In this document: in pieces, positions 33,923-44,600 of the stretch
How positions within the stretch are numbered: position 1 is the first letter of the stretch
How the letters are laid out: each line of letters starts with the position of its first letter
NCBI GenBank assembly: GCA_000727475.1
Contig: KL647292.1
Coordinates: 4,879,162 to 4,943,161, forward strand
Direction: 5' to 3'
From: Sarcocystis neurona
Lineage: Eukaryota > Apicomplexa > Conoidasida > Eucoccidiorida > Sarcocystidae
DNA: 64,000 nt
Notes under the pieces: generated by a model
What the model was told of the DNA's origin: nothing
Databases searched by the model: none
Seen by the model: the letters and a program-made list of their open reading frames with translations, nothing else
Position numbers and translations under genes: made by a program

Positions 33923-36123
33923 TTACGTGTAATATTGCAAAACGGCACCCAACACAAGGGCGACACCGAGGTCGACGCCTGCATGCACAAGCACCCCTCC
34001 GAGCAGTCCGAAGACGCAGCTGTTTCTCAACAAAATGAAGATCATCCCCAACACGGCGACGCAAGGCAGCGCAATGCAGCCGCCGAGGAGGCCAGTGAGA
34101 AAGCCTAAGACTACTGTGTGGTAAGAGGCGTAAAACAAAGAAAGCACTACTTGTCCTAAGAGAGACAAGCGCAGATCAACCTGCAGCACCCCTCCTCCCA
34201 CATGCGTTACAACTGGTGCATCAGGAGCAGGAGGCGAACACACTGTGCTCACGCCGTCTTCACCGCTGCGGCCGCTGGTCGCTCCCTTGCGATCGAACTC
34301 CGCGCTTTCCGCAGGCAGCAGCTCGACTGCTCCCTCCCGTGTGCCCGAGACACGGGAAGGCGTAGAACAAGGAGAAGGTGGACGTGAGGAAGAAAAGCCA
34401 CGAGGACCCACCCGAGGAGAAGGAGGCCCAGTCGCCCGCGCGACAGCAGTGAGTGGAGAGCCGGGAACCGACGGGGTCCCACAAGGTGCCGCATATTCCT
34501 GTGCTTCTGCGTCGGGACAGGCATCGATTAGCAGAGGGTCTGCGCGTGCAGTTGGTTGAATTGAGAAGCTTGTGGAAAGAAGACGACGAGGAAAAACTGC
34601 CTGTCTAGATTTGCCTGCAGGACTATCGTCTTCCCCAGAAAGGAATTCCTCCGGAGCTTGAACGCCCTGGGCCGCAGGAAGCGCAGCAGCCTGGCCAGCA
34701 GAGCCAAAAGAGGCTGCAGGACCGGGACCGCTAAAGCTATCAGTAGACGTTGTGTCGTCTGTAATACCAAACGACGCAGCAGAGAAGCTATCGCATGCAG
34801 CAGTGGGAGTCGTTCGGCTGGAAGCGAAGGAGGCTCTGTTTGCCGCAGGACGAGCACCAGTGCTGCCGTGTGTTTTTCCGTCTGGAGCTAGTTCTCTTTC
34901 GTCGCGGAGCTCCTGGTAGTTGTAGGCGTCGGTGGCAGCAGTGAAGCTCATGCTGCGTTCAGCTTTCCGGAACGCGCCTGCGCCGGGGCTGCTGCCACCG
35001 AGGTCTACAGGAGCAGCGGAGAACAGCGCAGCGTCGCCGTCGTTTATGCTGCTGCTCCGCTTCCTGGGAACGGGTGGAGTTTCTCGCAGTAAGAAAAGGC
35101 CTCTTCTATTTTCAGCGGAAAAAAAGACTGCCCCGCCGAACTCTCTATACAGAAAGATGCGCCAGAACCACTCCTCGATGATAGGGTTGCATATGCAGAA
35201 GTAGCAAGCGACGGCGAGTAAGGAGGCGAAAGGAAGATCTAAGCCCGCCGCGAGAGCCCTACTGCGAGCATTATCAACGAGAGCAGCAAACCAAGCACCG
35301 CCCCAGCAACGCAGCAGGCGGTAGATACAATAAACGCACCCTGCAGTCCCGCAGCCGAGCAGCAACGCTCGTTTCCACTGGGCGGCAAAACGGCAGGACT
35401 GCACTGCCCACACGTGCGTGTAATAATCGAAGGACCTCTCTACGAATTTCACGTACAGCAGCGGCACAGCTACCATGCATACCCAGTGCATCATAAACAT
35501 CGCTGCGAGCACATTTTGCATACAAGTAATAAACAGAATCATGCAAAAAACCGGCGCAGACCCCACCAAGACAAGCATGGGGACGGAAAGAGCGGCCGCA
35601 GCCGTAGGCAGCAAAAACGTCTCCCACGTGCGAATTTCCCCCGAAGACAACCGCGTCAGACTAGATACCCGGCGCAGCCCAGAAATTGATCGCTTCAATT
35701 CCTCTACAGGCTCCAGGGGTGCCTGCTGCCGTCCGTGGCCGTCACGGCCCTTTTGCTGCTGCTGTTCCCGCTGCCCACGGCAACCGTCCTGATGGTGCTC
35801 CTCCTGCAGACGGAGGGACACCCTTCGCTGGTGCAGGTCCTGCTGGAGCTGCTGGTCGAGCGGCTCGCGCTGCTGCGCTTGTTGCCGCCGGTGCCGCTGG
35901 ACTCCCACCTCCTCCTCCTGCTTCGTCAGAACTGCACCAACACCTTCTGTGGCTGCCAGCGATTCCACAGAGTCGTCAGCAGCTTGACCGACAACGACCG
36001 CAACACAGAAAGCGGCAGGCGTCGGGCAGACTTGCTCTCTATCTCTGCACCCAACGTCAACAGCAGAAGAGCCGTCAACCGCCTGGTTCCGCCGTAACTT
36101 CCCTGTCGTGCGCCCTCCAGCAC
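33923..36123 (-). CDS. CPBP-family (CAAX protease/Rce1-like) membrane protein, large 3' exon
   Basis: One open frame of 732 codons ends at TAA 33923-33925. No ATG occurs for the first 180 or so codons, and a pyrimidine-rich acceptor (tctttttctgcgtag) abuts 36123, so the start lies in an unplaced upstream exon. A Gln-rich soluble part is followed by several hydrophobic segments. The CPBP glutamic-type intramembrane protease signature is present: EEWFWR (EExxxR, exon residues about 316-321), YASYH (about 664-668; the usual first Phe is Tyr), and HAGVD (HxxxD, about 713-717), all in hydrophobic segments. Members cleave prenylated CAAX proteins or act in other membrane processing. Motif 1 is separated from motif 2 by about 340 residues of Ser/Ala/Pro-rich low complexity, far longer than the usual loop. 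CPBP membership is well supported; substrate and organelle are unknown. Confidence 0.75.
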
Positions 36124-36235
36124 CTACGCAGAAAAAGACGTCAGGGAGGATGGAACACTAAACAGAAGAACACCGTGAAAAAACACTCCCTGGTACAAGC
36201 CAGGAGGCACACTTATGCTGATATGCGTACTTTGA

Positions 36236-36272
36236 TACGCACACACACACACACACATACACACACACATGT
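36236..36272 (+). repeat. (AC)n microsatellite
   Basis: Nearly pure (AC)n broken by one cat, lying in the presumed 5' region or first intron of the CPBP-type gene. Confidence 0.85.
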
Positions 36273-37082
36273 CTTACACATGTGCGACAGTGCGGCACTA
36301 CGAACAGACACATATGTGTATACACTTTTAGAAATACACGCCCACAAGGAAAATGTACGTGCAACTATCTATATACATACATATATATATATACATACGT
36401 ACATACATGTGTAAGTGCGAATGGTCTACGGAGATTGTACATATATAGTACGCTTAGACACTGACCAGACCTGCAGCAAATGACTTTGTGTAAGATACAA
36501 CTATCCTTCCTTCTTTTTCGTCGAAGTTGTTGCGTCGTGAATCGCGTCCGCGGCAGGTGCAACACCGGTGGATTCTATAATGTGTGAGGCGCTTAGATTA
36601 CTGTCTACATTTTCTTACAGCTGTGTACACAGAAGCAGTGGTACAAGCGACTACTCACAATGACTGTACCGTTTACCCGCATACAGATGTATACGCCTCT
36701 TTGTCCTTCTTAGTGTGGACCTCCGCATACATCAGTATATATCTATATACATGTATGTATGGATGGATATTTACGTATACACGTGGACATCTTAAGGTAG
36801 AACTATACACAGATACAGGTATGCACATGTGTATACCCATTTATACACACACGTGTAAACAGATATATACCCTATGTGTATATACAGACGTACGTATACA
36901 TAAATGCAAACACACAGTACAGCACACCAGTTCTCGCCTACCGAAGATGTTCACATACACACGGACCCGCCTCTTTTTTTAGAGTGTTCCGGTCCAGACA
37001 CGCACGCGTATACGCCTAGACAGATGTGCGGACACAGACGTGTACGGTCACGAAGCTTGACAAACACGGCACTACACGTGAC

Positions 37083-37468
37083 TCAACAGAAGAGAAGTCG
37101 CAGTGTGGAAGCAGCAGCACTGCTACGGATTGCCGAAGACGCGGCCTGTGCAAGCAGAGCCCTCCTGGTAACACCGTAAACGGCAGCAGTTGACTGAAGC
37201 GGCGGCGCAACCGGCCGTGCGCTTCCTTCTGGTGGTCGCGCAGGAGGTGTGCCACTCCAGCACAAGGTGCGACGGAAACATCGTGCTCTATGTGTCTTGA
37301 AATGCACCGGTGCTTCACACCACAGAGGCACAAACACCTCGCACATGAGGGAATGAACACCGTTGCCGAAATCTTCTATGTTGAGAATCTGCTTTCTAGC
37401 GACAACTCCACAGAACATATCCGCACGCTCACACACACTGCCCTGGTGGCACGTGCTCCACGTACCGA
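37083..37468 (-). CDS. Possible exon of an unresolved minus-strand gene
   Basis: A strong acceptor (tgcttatccttcag) is followed by a frame open to TGA at 37083-37085, beginning FGTWSTCHQGSVCERADM and running through GVVARKQILNIEDFGNG. A second frame over 37016-37360 also looks coding (HLLRDHQKEAHGRLRRRF), so the reading frame or an internal intron is unsettled. No family recognised. It could be a 5' exon of the CPBP gene or a separate gene. Confidence 0.3.
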
Positions 37469-37514
37469 AGCTGAAGGATAAGCAGATTTATCAGAAGATA
37501 AAGGGAAGGCAGAC

Positions 37515-37787
37515 TCACACTACGCACACACGTAGGCACCGGTAGAGAGCCATATATGTAGAGAGGCAGAAAGAAGACTTGAAGCGTTCCTGCGCTCCCT
37601 TTATAGAGCTACACACGGCGGCTTCGTTGCAGCAGCTGTCTCTGTTCTCTCTCATCAGGCAGACGACGGCCTGCAACGCTTCCACCAGAAAAGGCGGCGC
37701 AGGCTCTGCACCTAAGAGCGCACAGAACGGGTGCATCGGTCGCTCCGAATCATTCGAAAATTGACCCCTCGTTTTCGTCTCCTCCAC
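37515..37787 (-). CDS. Possible exon of an unresolved minus-strand gene
   Basis: The open frame has balanced composition unlike the repeat-derived frames nearby: HPFCALLGAEPAPPFLVEAL, then QAVVCLMRENRDSCCNEAAV. The only start in frame is GTG, so it is probably an internal exon, perhaps entered after tctgtgcgctcttag. Boundaries are unresolved and no family is recognised. Confidence 0.35.
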   Translation of the reverse strand: MEETKTRGQFSNDSERPMHPFCALLGAEPAPPFLVEALQAVVCLMRENRDSCCNEAAVCSSIKGAQERFKSSFCLSTYMALYRCLRVCVV

Positions 37788-38237
37788 ATGAGCGTCCCTC
37801 CTACTTTTACATGCTTGCAGCCGTGTAGAGGTTAAGACTCAGGCACACACACATGCTGAAGTGCTTCTTCAACGTTAGGGGCTGCTCCCCTTGCAGCGTA
37901 GCACACTCGGACGTACACAAGCGCACGTCGAGGGCGGCGGACGCAGGAACCAGACACACACGCAACAGGTGAGAGAGTAAAATGCGGTATCATTTCGAGT
38001 TCAAACACAGGTGTAAGTACGTGTAGATGTATATATATGCACATAGACACATGGATATGCACACACATACAACTGTCATCAGGTGCTTGTACAGGCGCCT
38101 ACGTGCACCTGATTACCTGGGTGGGCACGTCAATAGTAGTTGTCACGTCCCCCTTGTATGCATACGTGTATGTGCATACATGTGTTTATGTATGTGTTCA
38201 CTCAGGTGTGCGTGTCTCGGTGGGCCGTAAACGCCGC

Positions 38238-38574
38238 TCATAGGAGCAGTGTTGCTCGTGGCAGACGCACCAGGCGGTCCGGTCGATCTGCGGAAGCCAC
38301 ACAGAAGTGCTTCATCCATTTTAAACCCTCCGACCACAACCGCGCTCTCACGTAAAGCTGTTCAAATGCGTTTAGAGCTGCTGCCGTCCAGCGTCTTCCG
38401 CCCTCCACGAAGAGGCCCGCTGCGTCTTCTGCAGCCACCGCGTCTCCTTCGGATCGGGCAAAAGATACCCTTTTCCCGTTGATACAGCACACGTTGTGTA
38501 CGGTGGTCCACAAAGACCCACCTGAGCCGTATACCTTCTCTTCGCAAAAAAAAAGTCTGGCCTACCAGCTCCAT
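38238..38574 (-). CDS. Possible first exon(s) of an unresolved minus-strand gene
   Basis: ATG at 38574 opens MELVGQTFFLRREGIRL and reaches a good donor (CTCAG|GTGGGT). Read without splicing the frame goes on through RWVFVDHRTQRVLYQREKG. An overlapping frame to TGA 38238 also looks coding (GGRRWTAAALNAFEQLYV, RARLWSEGLKWMKHFCV). Two overlapping plausible frames suggest an intron I could not place. No family recognised. Confidence 0.3.
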
Positions 38575-38808
38575 TCAGTGGTTCTACGGCTTAGTGCATG
38601 CACGCGTAAACGCGCACACATAGGTAAAGCCACGTAAACACACTCCAAGGTGCACTCGTCTACGTGTCGCAAGTTGCTGTACAATCCGCTGCAGGCAATA
38701 GACGATTCGATACATGGATCTTGACGGACAGCTTCGTTCGGAGTAGTAGGTACTTGTGTGTATTCTTCAGCCCTTGTTTTGCACGTCTTGTCTTCCTGAA
38801 GAACATTA

Positions 38809-39465
38809 TTGAAGGTGAGCCTTTCCCATCTTGATGCGGAAAAGGTATTACCAAAGGATAACTTTTGCGAACTTGCGACGGTCTCCACTTCTGTGTCATG
38901 GACGGTAACGTGCTCGACTGGTGCCCCGCGATCCCGCACTTCTCCTGCCTTGCTCCTAACGATAGGTACATGTTGCGGTTTCTCTTTGAGTAAAACAGCA
39001 GCACAGTGCAACTCAGCGGAAAGAATTGTTTTTTGCCATCAGCAATCGACAACGAGGATTCTTGTGAAGCATCGGATTCCCGACGAAATTGAATTTTTGA
39101 GGCGCTACGAAGGTTCTTCTGCAACCTCAGTTGCAAGTTTCACCTCCTTCCATCCCACCTGCGCTGTGAGCAGAAATGCCGCGTCTTCGTCCACCGCGCA
39201 CACACGGCAACAACTAAGGAGAGAAAATCAAAAAATTCGTCAAAGCCTCTTACAGTTACCGTCAAAGCTAGGTTTTGAAAATGAGTCATTAGTGCAGTTT
39301 CCTATTCTGCATAAGAAGCGAGTTTGGGCGGAAGACGTATGCTACCACCGACCCAACAAAGCCTGTTGTCAACCACCAACAGAAAGAACACCAAAAATCA
39401 AGCCTCCCCGTGAGGCTGATTCTCCGCTACAAGAGATTGACGCCAAAGATAACTGCGCGAAGTAA
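38809..39465 (+). CDS. Unassigned open frame, no start codon
   Basis: Open for 218 codons to TAA with average composition and a polar C-terminal half (for example RRENQKIRQSLLQLPSKLGF, HKKRVWAEDVCYH). It lacks any Met and follows an in-frame TGA closely, so it could only be a terminal exon. Minus-strand frames overlap it. Weak evidence only. Confidence 0.22.
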   Translation: MKVSLSHLDAEKVLPKDNFCELATVSTSVSWTVTCSTGAPRSRTSPALLLTIGTCCGFSLSKTAAQCNSAERIVFCHQQSTTRILVKHRIPDEIEFLRRYEGSSATSVASFTSFHPTCAVSRNAASSSTAHTRQQLRRENQKIRQSLLQLPSKLGFENESLVQFPILHKKRVWAEDVCYHRPNKACCQPPTERTPKIKPPREADSPLQEIDAKDNCAK

Positions 39466-41414
39466 CCATGGCGAGTACACTGCAGATACCCACTACACGA
39501 TCGCAAAATGAGTCTGTCTGTGTGTTTCTCCACAACACTCGTGTGGCGACGAGTGTCTTTTGTTTCAACATAAATTCTTTTTATGACGAATTACAAACAG
39601 ACAGGAAAGACTCGCTTCTATGCAGTGCACCCATGTAAACGAGGCTGTACACGCGAAAGACGGCTGCCCTGACAGGTCCCCAAGGTTACACTTGCAGGCA
39701 GATGTGCTACTAACGACAGCTGTCTTTTTTCTTCGATTAACACTGTGGGAACAACTGTCCCGCTGTACCAGTAGCAGGAGGTGTGCGCGTTGCTGCCTAT
39801 AGTCAGTCCTCTCGAAGACGGGAAAGAGTGCTCTGAAGACGGAGAAACAAACAGGGACAGATGGATGCGGAATGTTATGGAACATTCTAGTGCATTTAGT
39901 AGAAAAAGATACTGTGCCGATACCGCACAATAATCCTAGTGCCGGCTGTGTTATTTCCCCTCCAAGTCCAGCTTGGTATAAATACGCGCGTAAAACGACT
40001 TGAACCTTGTGTATCACGTGCAGCCACTGGAGTCGGAAATACACACTTTCACTCACGCGTGACCATTGAACCAACATACGCAGGTACGGGTAGCACCGTG
40101 TACACGCACACGTTTGTTCGTGTGTAGGTCGCTATGTGTGGCGATGCGACCACTCTGTGAAGTGTGTTATATACTGAAGATAAATGAGAAAAGGGGGCAC
40201 ACATATTCGTGTGGAAAGGCTTTCTCTAGACGCCACGCCTGCACACACGCGCATGGTACGCGAATGTTTAGGTAGGCGCGTGTGTGCTCACTACTCCCTG
40301 TTGATGTGAAGGAAGGGGGCCCAGGTATACAGACGATGGATCCGTGTAGCAAGAGGCGAATCTGTATTTCGCACTGAGGTGCAACAGGAAGAAAATTTGA
40401 GTGTCCTCCGAGTAGCACCAAAGGTCAATGGTGCTACACAGTCATAAAAGAGCTTCTCTCCGTACAAACGAGAGCAACACAGGGAAAACACTCTTGCATC
40501 GTCAGCTTTCACACAGTCAAAAAGGTCGTCTGCTCGTCATTGTTACTTCCTGGACCGGAGAAATATCCTTCCATAAGGCGACGCCAAAGTCAAATTGAAA
40601 CGCACATTAAGCTTTCATAAGTTCATATTGAAAGTGGCTACCAGTTGTCTCGATGCATAGGGAAGGCGGGGAAAAAATACGGGGAAAATGGCAGTTTGCA
40701 TTGGTAGGGGTGATTTCTAAGGGAAGCGAGGTAAAAAGCTCGAATTGAGGTCTCCGCTCCAGTTCGTCAATACTTTTGAGGACAAAACAAGAAGGGTGCG
40801 GGCTCCAAGACGCATGGTAGTGGAATGGCGCAAACACTGCGGTAAAAACTCTAGTACGTGGGAAAACATGACCAACTACTCAAACCCTCATGATGGTTAT
40901 ACCTTAAGAAAGCCGGTAAAAATACCAGCGGGTCACTGCTACAAGAGGCTATGAACCTCAACAAGAACTCGAAATGGTATCAATCCGATACAGTGAGGAG
41001 GCTACAATGCAACAATGAGGGGGAAACACGCGGTTGAATGTTTTCTGTCTCTTCCGTGACATAAATGTTTGCGAATACACTGCTTACTGCGGAGAAGAGG
41101 CCTGTGAACAGAAGTTACCACTTGTATCCTCACTTCGCAGGAGTCGTGCGGTCACATACGAAGCTATAATGTTCTAGGCACGAATTCTTCTTCTCTAATA
41201 CCATGAATATCAAATTGCAATGTCCGCTCTTTTCTCTTGCGCAAATCTTTTGAGGTTCTCGAACGGTCACGTCGCGGTGACCGGCGTATTCTCTGTTTCT
41301 CGGTCCGCAAATGCCAACCTAGCAATTTCCATGTTCCTTCACGTCGTGTGAGCCTACGTAAAAGGCTCGCATTTGAAGTGCGTCTAAAAGTGTATTTAGC
41401 ACGATGCGAACCGG

Positions 41415-41645
41415 CCTCCAGAGCTCTATGCGCGTGTGTGGCGTGGAAGAACCTGTCGATGTGAGGACGCCAAATTTTACATTGTCGTGCCTTCAACGCC
41501 AAACGCATTAACAGACGTCCACACGTTTGCTTCCAGACATCTATGTACATGTGTGAAGTGGAAGAATCTGCCACACTGAGCACGCCAGAATTCACGTTGT
41601 CGTGTCTTCTAACGCCAAAAGCATGAACAGACGCCCACACATCTA
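41415..41645 (+). repeat. About 115-bp direct tandem duplication
   Basis: gtggaagaaYctg occurs at 41443 and 41558. Both copies continue with an acattgtcgtg or acgttgtcgtg block, then YttcWaacgccaaa, then acagacgYccacac. It produces an internally repeated minus-strand frame at 41164-41640 (two HDNVNSG/RQCKIW-like units) that I do not regard as a gene. Confidence 0.75.
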
Positions 41646-44600
41646 CTGCATGTGCACCCGGATACAGGGTGTGTACCTGTAACAGTTCCCATGTGCCCCG
41701 AAGCGGATGGTTCCCGTTCGCTCCCCCATGAACACACGCCTAGATACGGATGGTCTACGCATATACACACAACGGACCGTCTGAAGACACTTTTATCTGT
41801 TGCGTAAAAAGCCTCAGTTGATATCCACAATCAACAAACTGCTCACTGCTGTGCGGTGCTGTGAAGACGACACGAAGCGACGCGGGAGTCAGGTGCACAA
41901 TCCGCTATTTTGTCACTTTGACACTGTGTAAATTTCGCCTCCCAAAGACTTACGGTACCTTATTTTTATGGTAAAGTTTCAGTGAAGGGTCCTACTGTGT
42001 GAAGGCATATACACAGTTGACTTTCCCTGTGGTGCAACGCTGGCCATTCAGCACTTTCAACCGTGAAAAATTACACTATAAAACCGCATGCGTTCCCATC
42101 AGTCGCTACCTACATAGCACCAGAACCACCAACAGAGACTGACTAGTTAATTTCAGCGATAACTGTGTGACGGCAGTTGAAGAAGTAGCATTACACGTGG
42201 AGGAAGACGAGCAGGAAATCTTGCGCCGCTAGCGACTGCTGGCGTGCTGCGCCCAGTGTATACGATGACGGCTCGCAGTGTTCCTACGTGTAGACTTACA
42301 GCAATGAATGCAATCGGTGAAACGGCAGCACAAGCAGAAGTACACAAATGAGCAGATTTCTCTTCTTACGAATGCTGCTGCGGTCCGTCGACTCTTCTGA
42401 AGCGTCCTCACACAGTGAATCCCTCTGCTACGTGCGCGCGAGTGAGCACTTCTGATGCATCTGCAGGGTTTGAACAAGTATTTCTTTTAATAGTCTCACT
42501 AAAAGTAGACAGCACACAGTAACGACTTCACCCGTGGCTAGTGTCTGAGTGACCTCTACAACTCCAGTTAGCGCTGGTATTATTACTGCGCAGCTGCGGA
42601 CTTACCGTGTGTGAAGCAGTTTTACTATTGATCACAGTTAGTGGGCAAATAAACTTCGAAAAGGGGAGCACGTCTCTCGCAATGTGTGTAGTTCTCATAA
42701 TGTCAGACGGGGGCTGGACATGAGGATCGGAGGCAGGGGTGACAACAGGGCACCTCTGAGAGTTTTTATCGGAAAAATGTGGCGACGGTAATGAAGTGTG
42801 TTCCAGGTGAGCACAGATAGGTAGGACTAGACGGTAAATTGGAAGCGGTCCGCGTGTGTATGGCAGGAGCGTCCTGTACAGAATAGCGGAACTTCTACTT
42901 CCCGGGTAGGAGTAGAATCGAAGTACTTGGGTACAACGACTACACTTTTCTACCTAAGGCCATAAATAACGAGGAGGCCTAGTACACCCTCTGCTGATTG
43001 TAGGCATTATGTATCCGCCCGCACTTTTTCAAGAAACAGTCTACATCAACTTGCGTTTCGAAGTGTTTTTGGAACGCACGCCAGGGACGAAGGTACACAC
43101 ACTGGTAAAGGCACGTGCAGACGAGGCGCGTGCGCAAACTGGTACCAGCAGCCGTCAAGTAGCTCTTCGTCCCACCACTATACGTGCATAAAAACACACG
43201 GAGATGTACAGGTAGGATGCGTATACCTTAGCCAAATTGTGGTGTTGCATTCCTGAAGTTAGAATAAAACCGTGGCCAGAGATGTGTGTTAAAATAGGAA
43301 GTGCTGATTTCATTTTAGTGGATAGTACAGCGAGGATTTGCAGGGCACTTCTCACGTCCACAGTGGTTTGTTTGCTGCTTCAAGGGCGTCTACAAAGACA
43401 AACCAATTCTGAATTTTGATACTTGCAAGTGGAACCATTTGAATACGTGGGCACACGTCGCCCCTCCGGTGTCTGAATGGCAAGCGAATACATACAAGTC
43501 TATGCGGTTGCACCTCTGCGCTCGATGACCTTACGTTGTAACCACCGTAATGAGAATCTTACGGCTACGTATGGATGCCAGTTACCGAAGTGCGCCGCTT
43601 CAAATCGCCTGCATATGACGAACACTCTTGCCCGTTTGCGCGTGCCGTGACCTGGCCTACCTGAGAGAGCAGGCGTCTACCCAAAGGGGGCGACCATTAG
43701 GGAATTTGTCGTATGTCGTCACCGCCGTACCTGTATACACAACCTGCTTCCTGCGAAGAAGTGGTTTACGACGTAAGAGGTGTGTTCCGCATTTTCTTCA
43801 GTGGCTATGTATTGTATAGTATGCTTAATTCAATAAATATTTTAAGCCGCATATGCAAGTGTGGTGTGGCATAAAGTGTACGCGCCTTCGTGCCTGCCAG
43901 CCGTATACGTGTGGGGCCCCTGTAGCAGTATGCGTGTGATCATGCTGTCACTAATAATCCTGTCTACACTCCTCTTCCCTTGTTCAAACGTGTACAGATG
44001 TACACGCACTGTATATGTGACCGCATATTCTTGTGTGTAGAGTAATACTGTAGTTGTGTTCATGCATGACAGGGGGGGCGCAGATGTTTCCGCATACACG
44101 TATCTGCAGGCACAGTTCTTACGAGTGAACACGAATACAACTTTCTTTATAAACGTTCAGAAGTACACTCACAGGTCCGTCTCTACGGTGACGCTTCATT
44201 GACGTATATTTACTTGCGCATGTATCTGGCTGGGTGACCTGCTCGGGAACGTTGTTCCAGAGGATGAATGATTACGAATCTGAGCGTGAAGAAGCTTGAA
44301 AATAACCTCATGTGTATTCCGTACACGTGTGCCAAGGTAACATGAAATCACACATGTACGACACCCGTATTGTACACACAGGCACGCAAAGTAGACGGTG
44401 GTAGAGTCAACACGTTTTTTATGCATGTGGGCGTTGCGTGTGTCCGCATTCGCACAGCGGTAAGCATATGGGTGAACGAACATGCGGAACCGTACCACGA
44501 TGGCATTGCGTCCACTTGCGAACATGGGTGCCCGACTAGTAATTCGCAAAATTAGTCTCCTACAAGGAAACCGTTTGCAAGCTCACCAAAGATACGGCTG

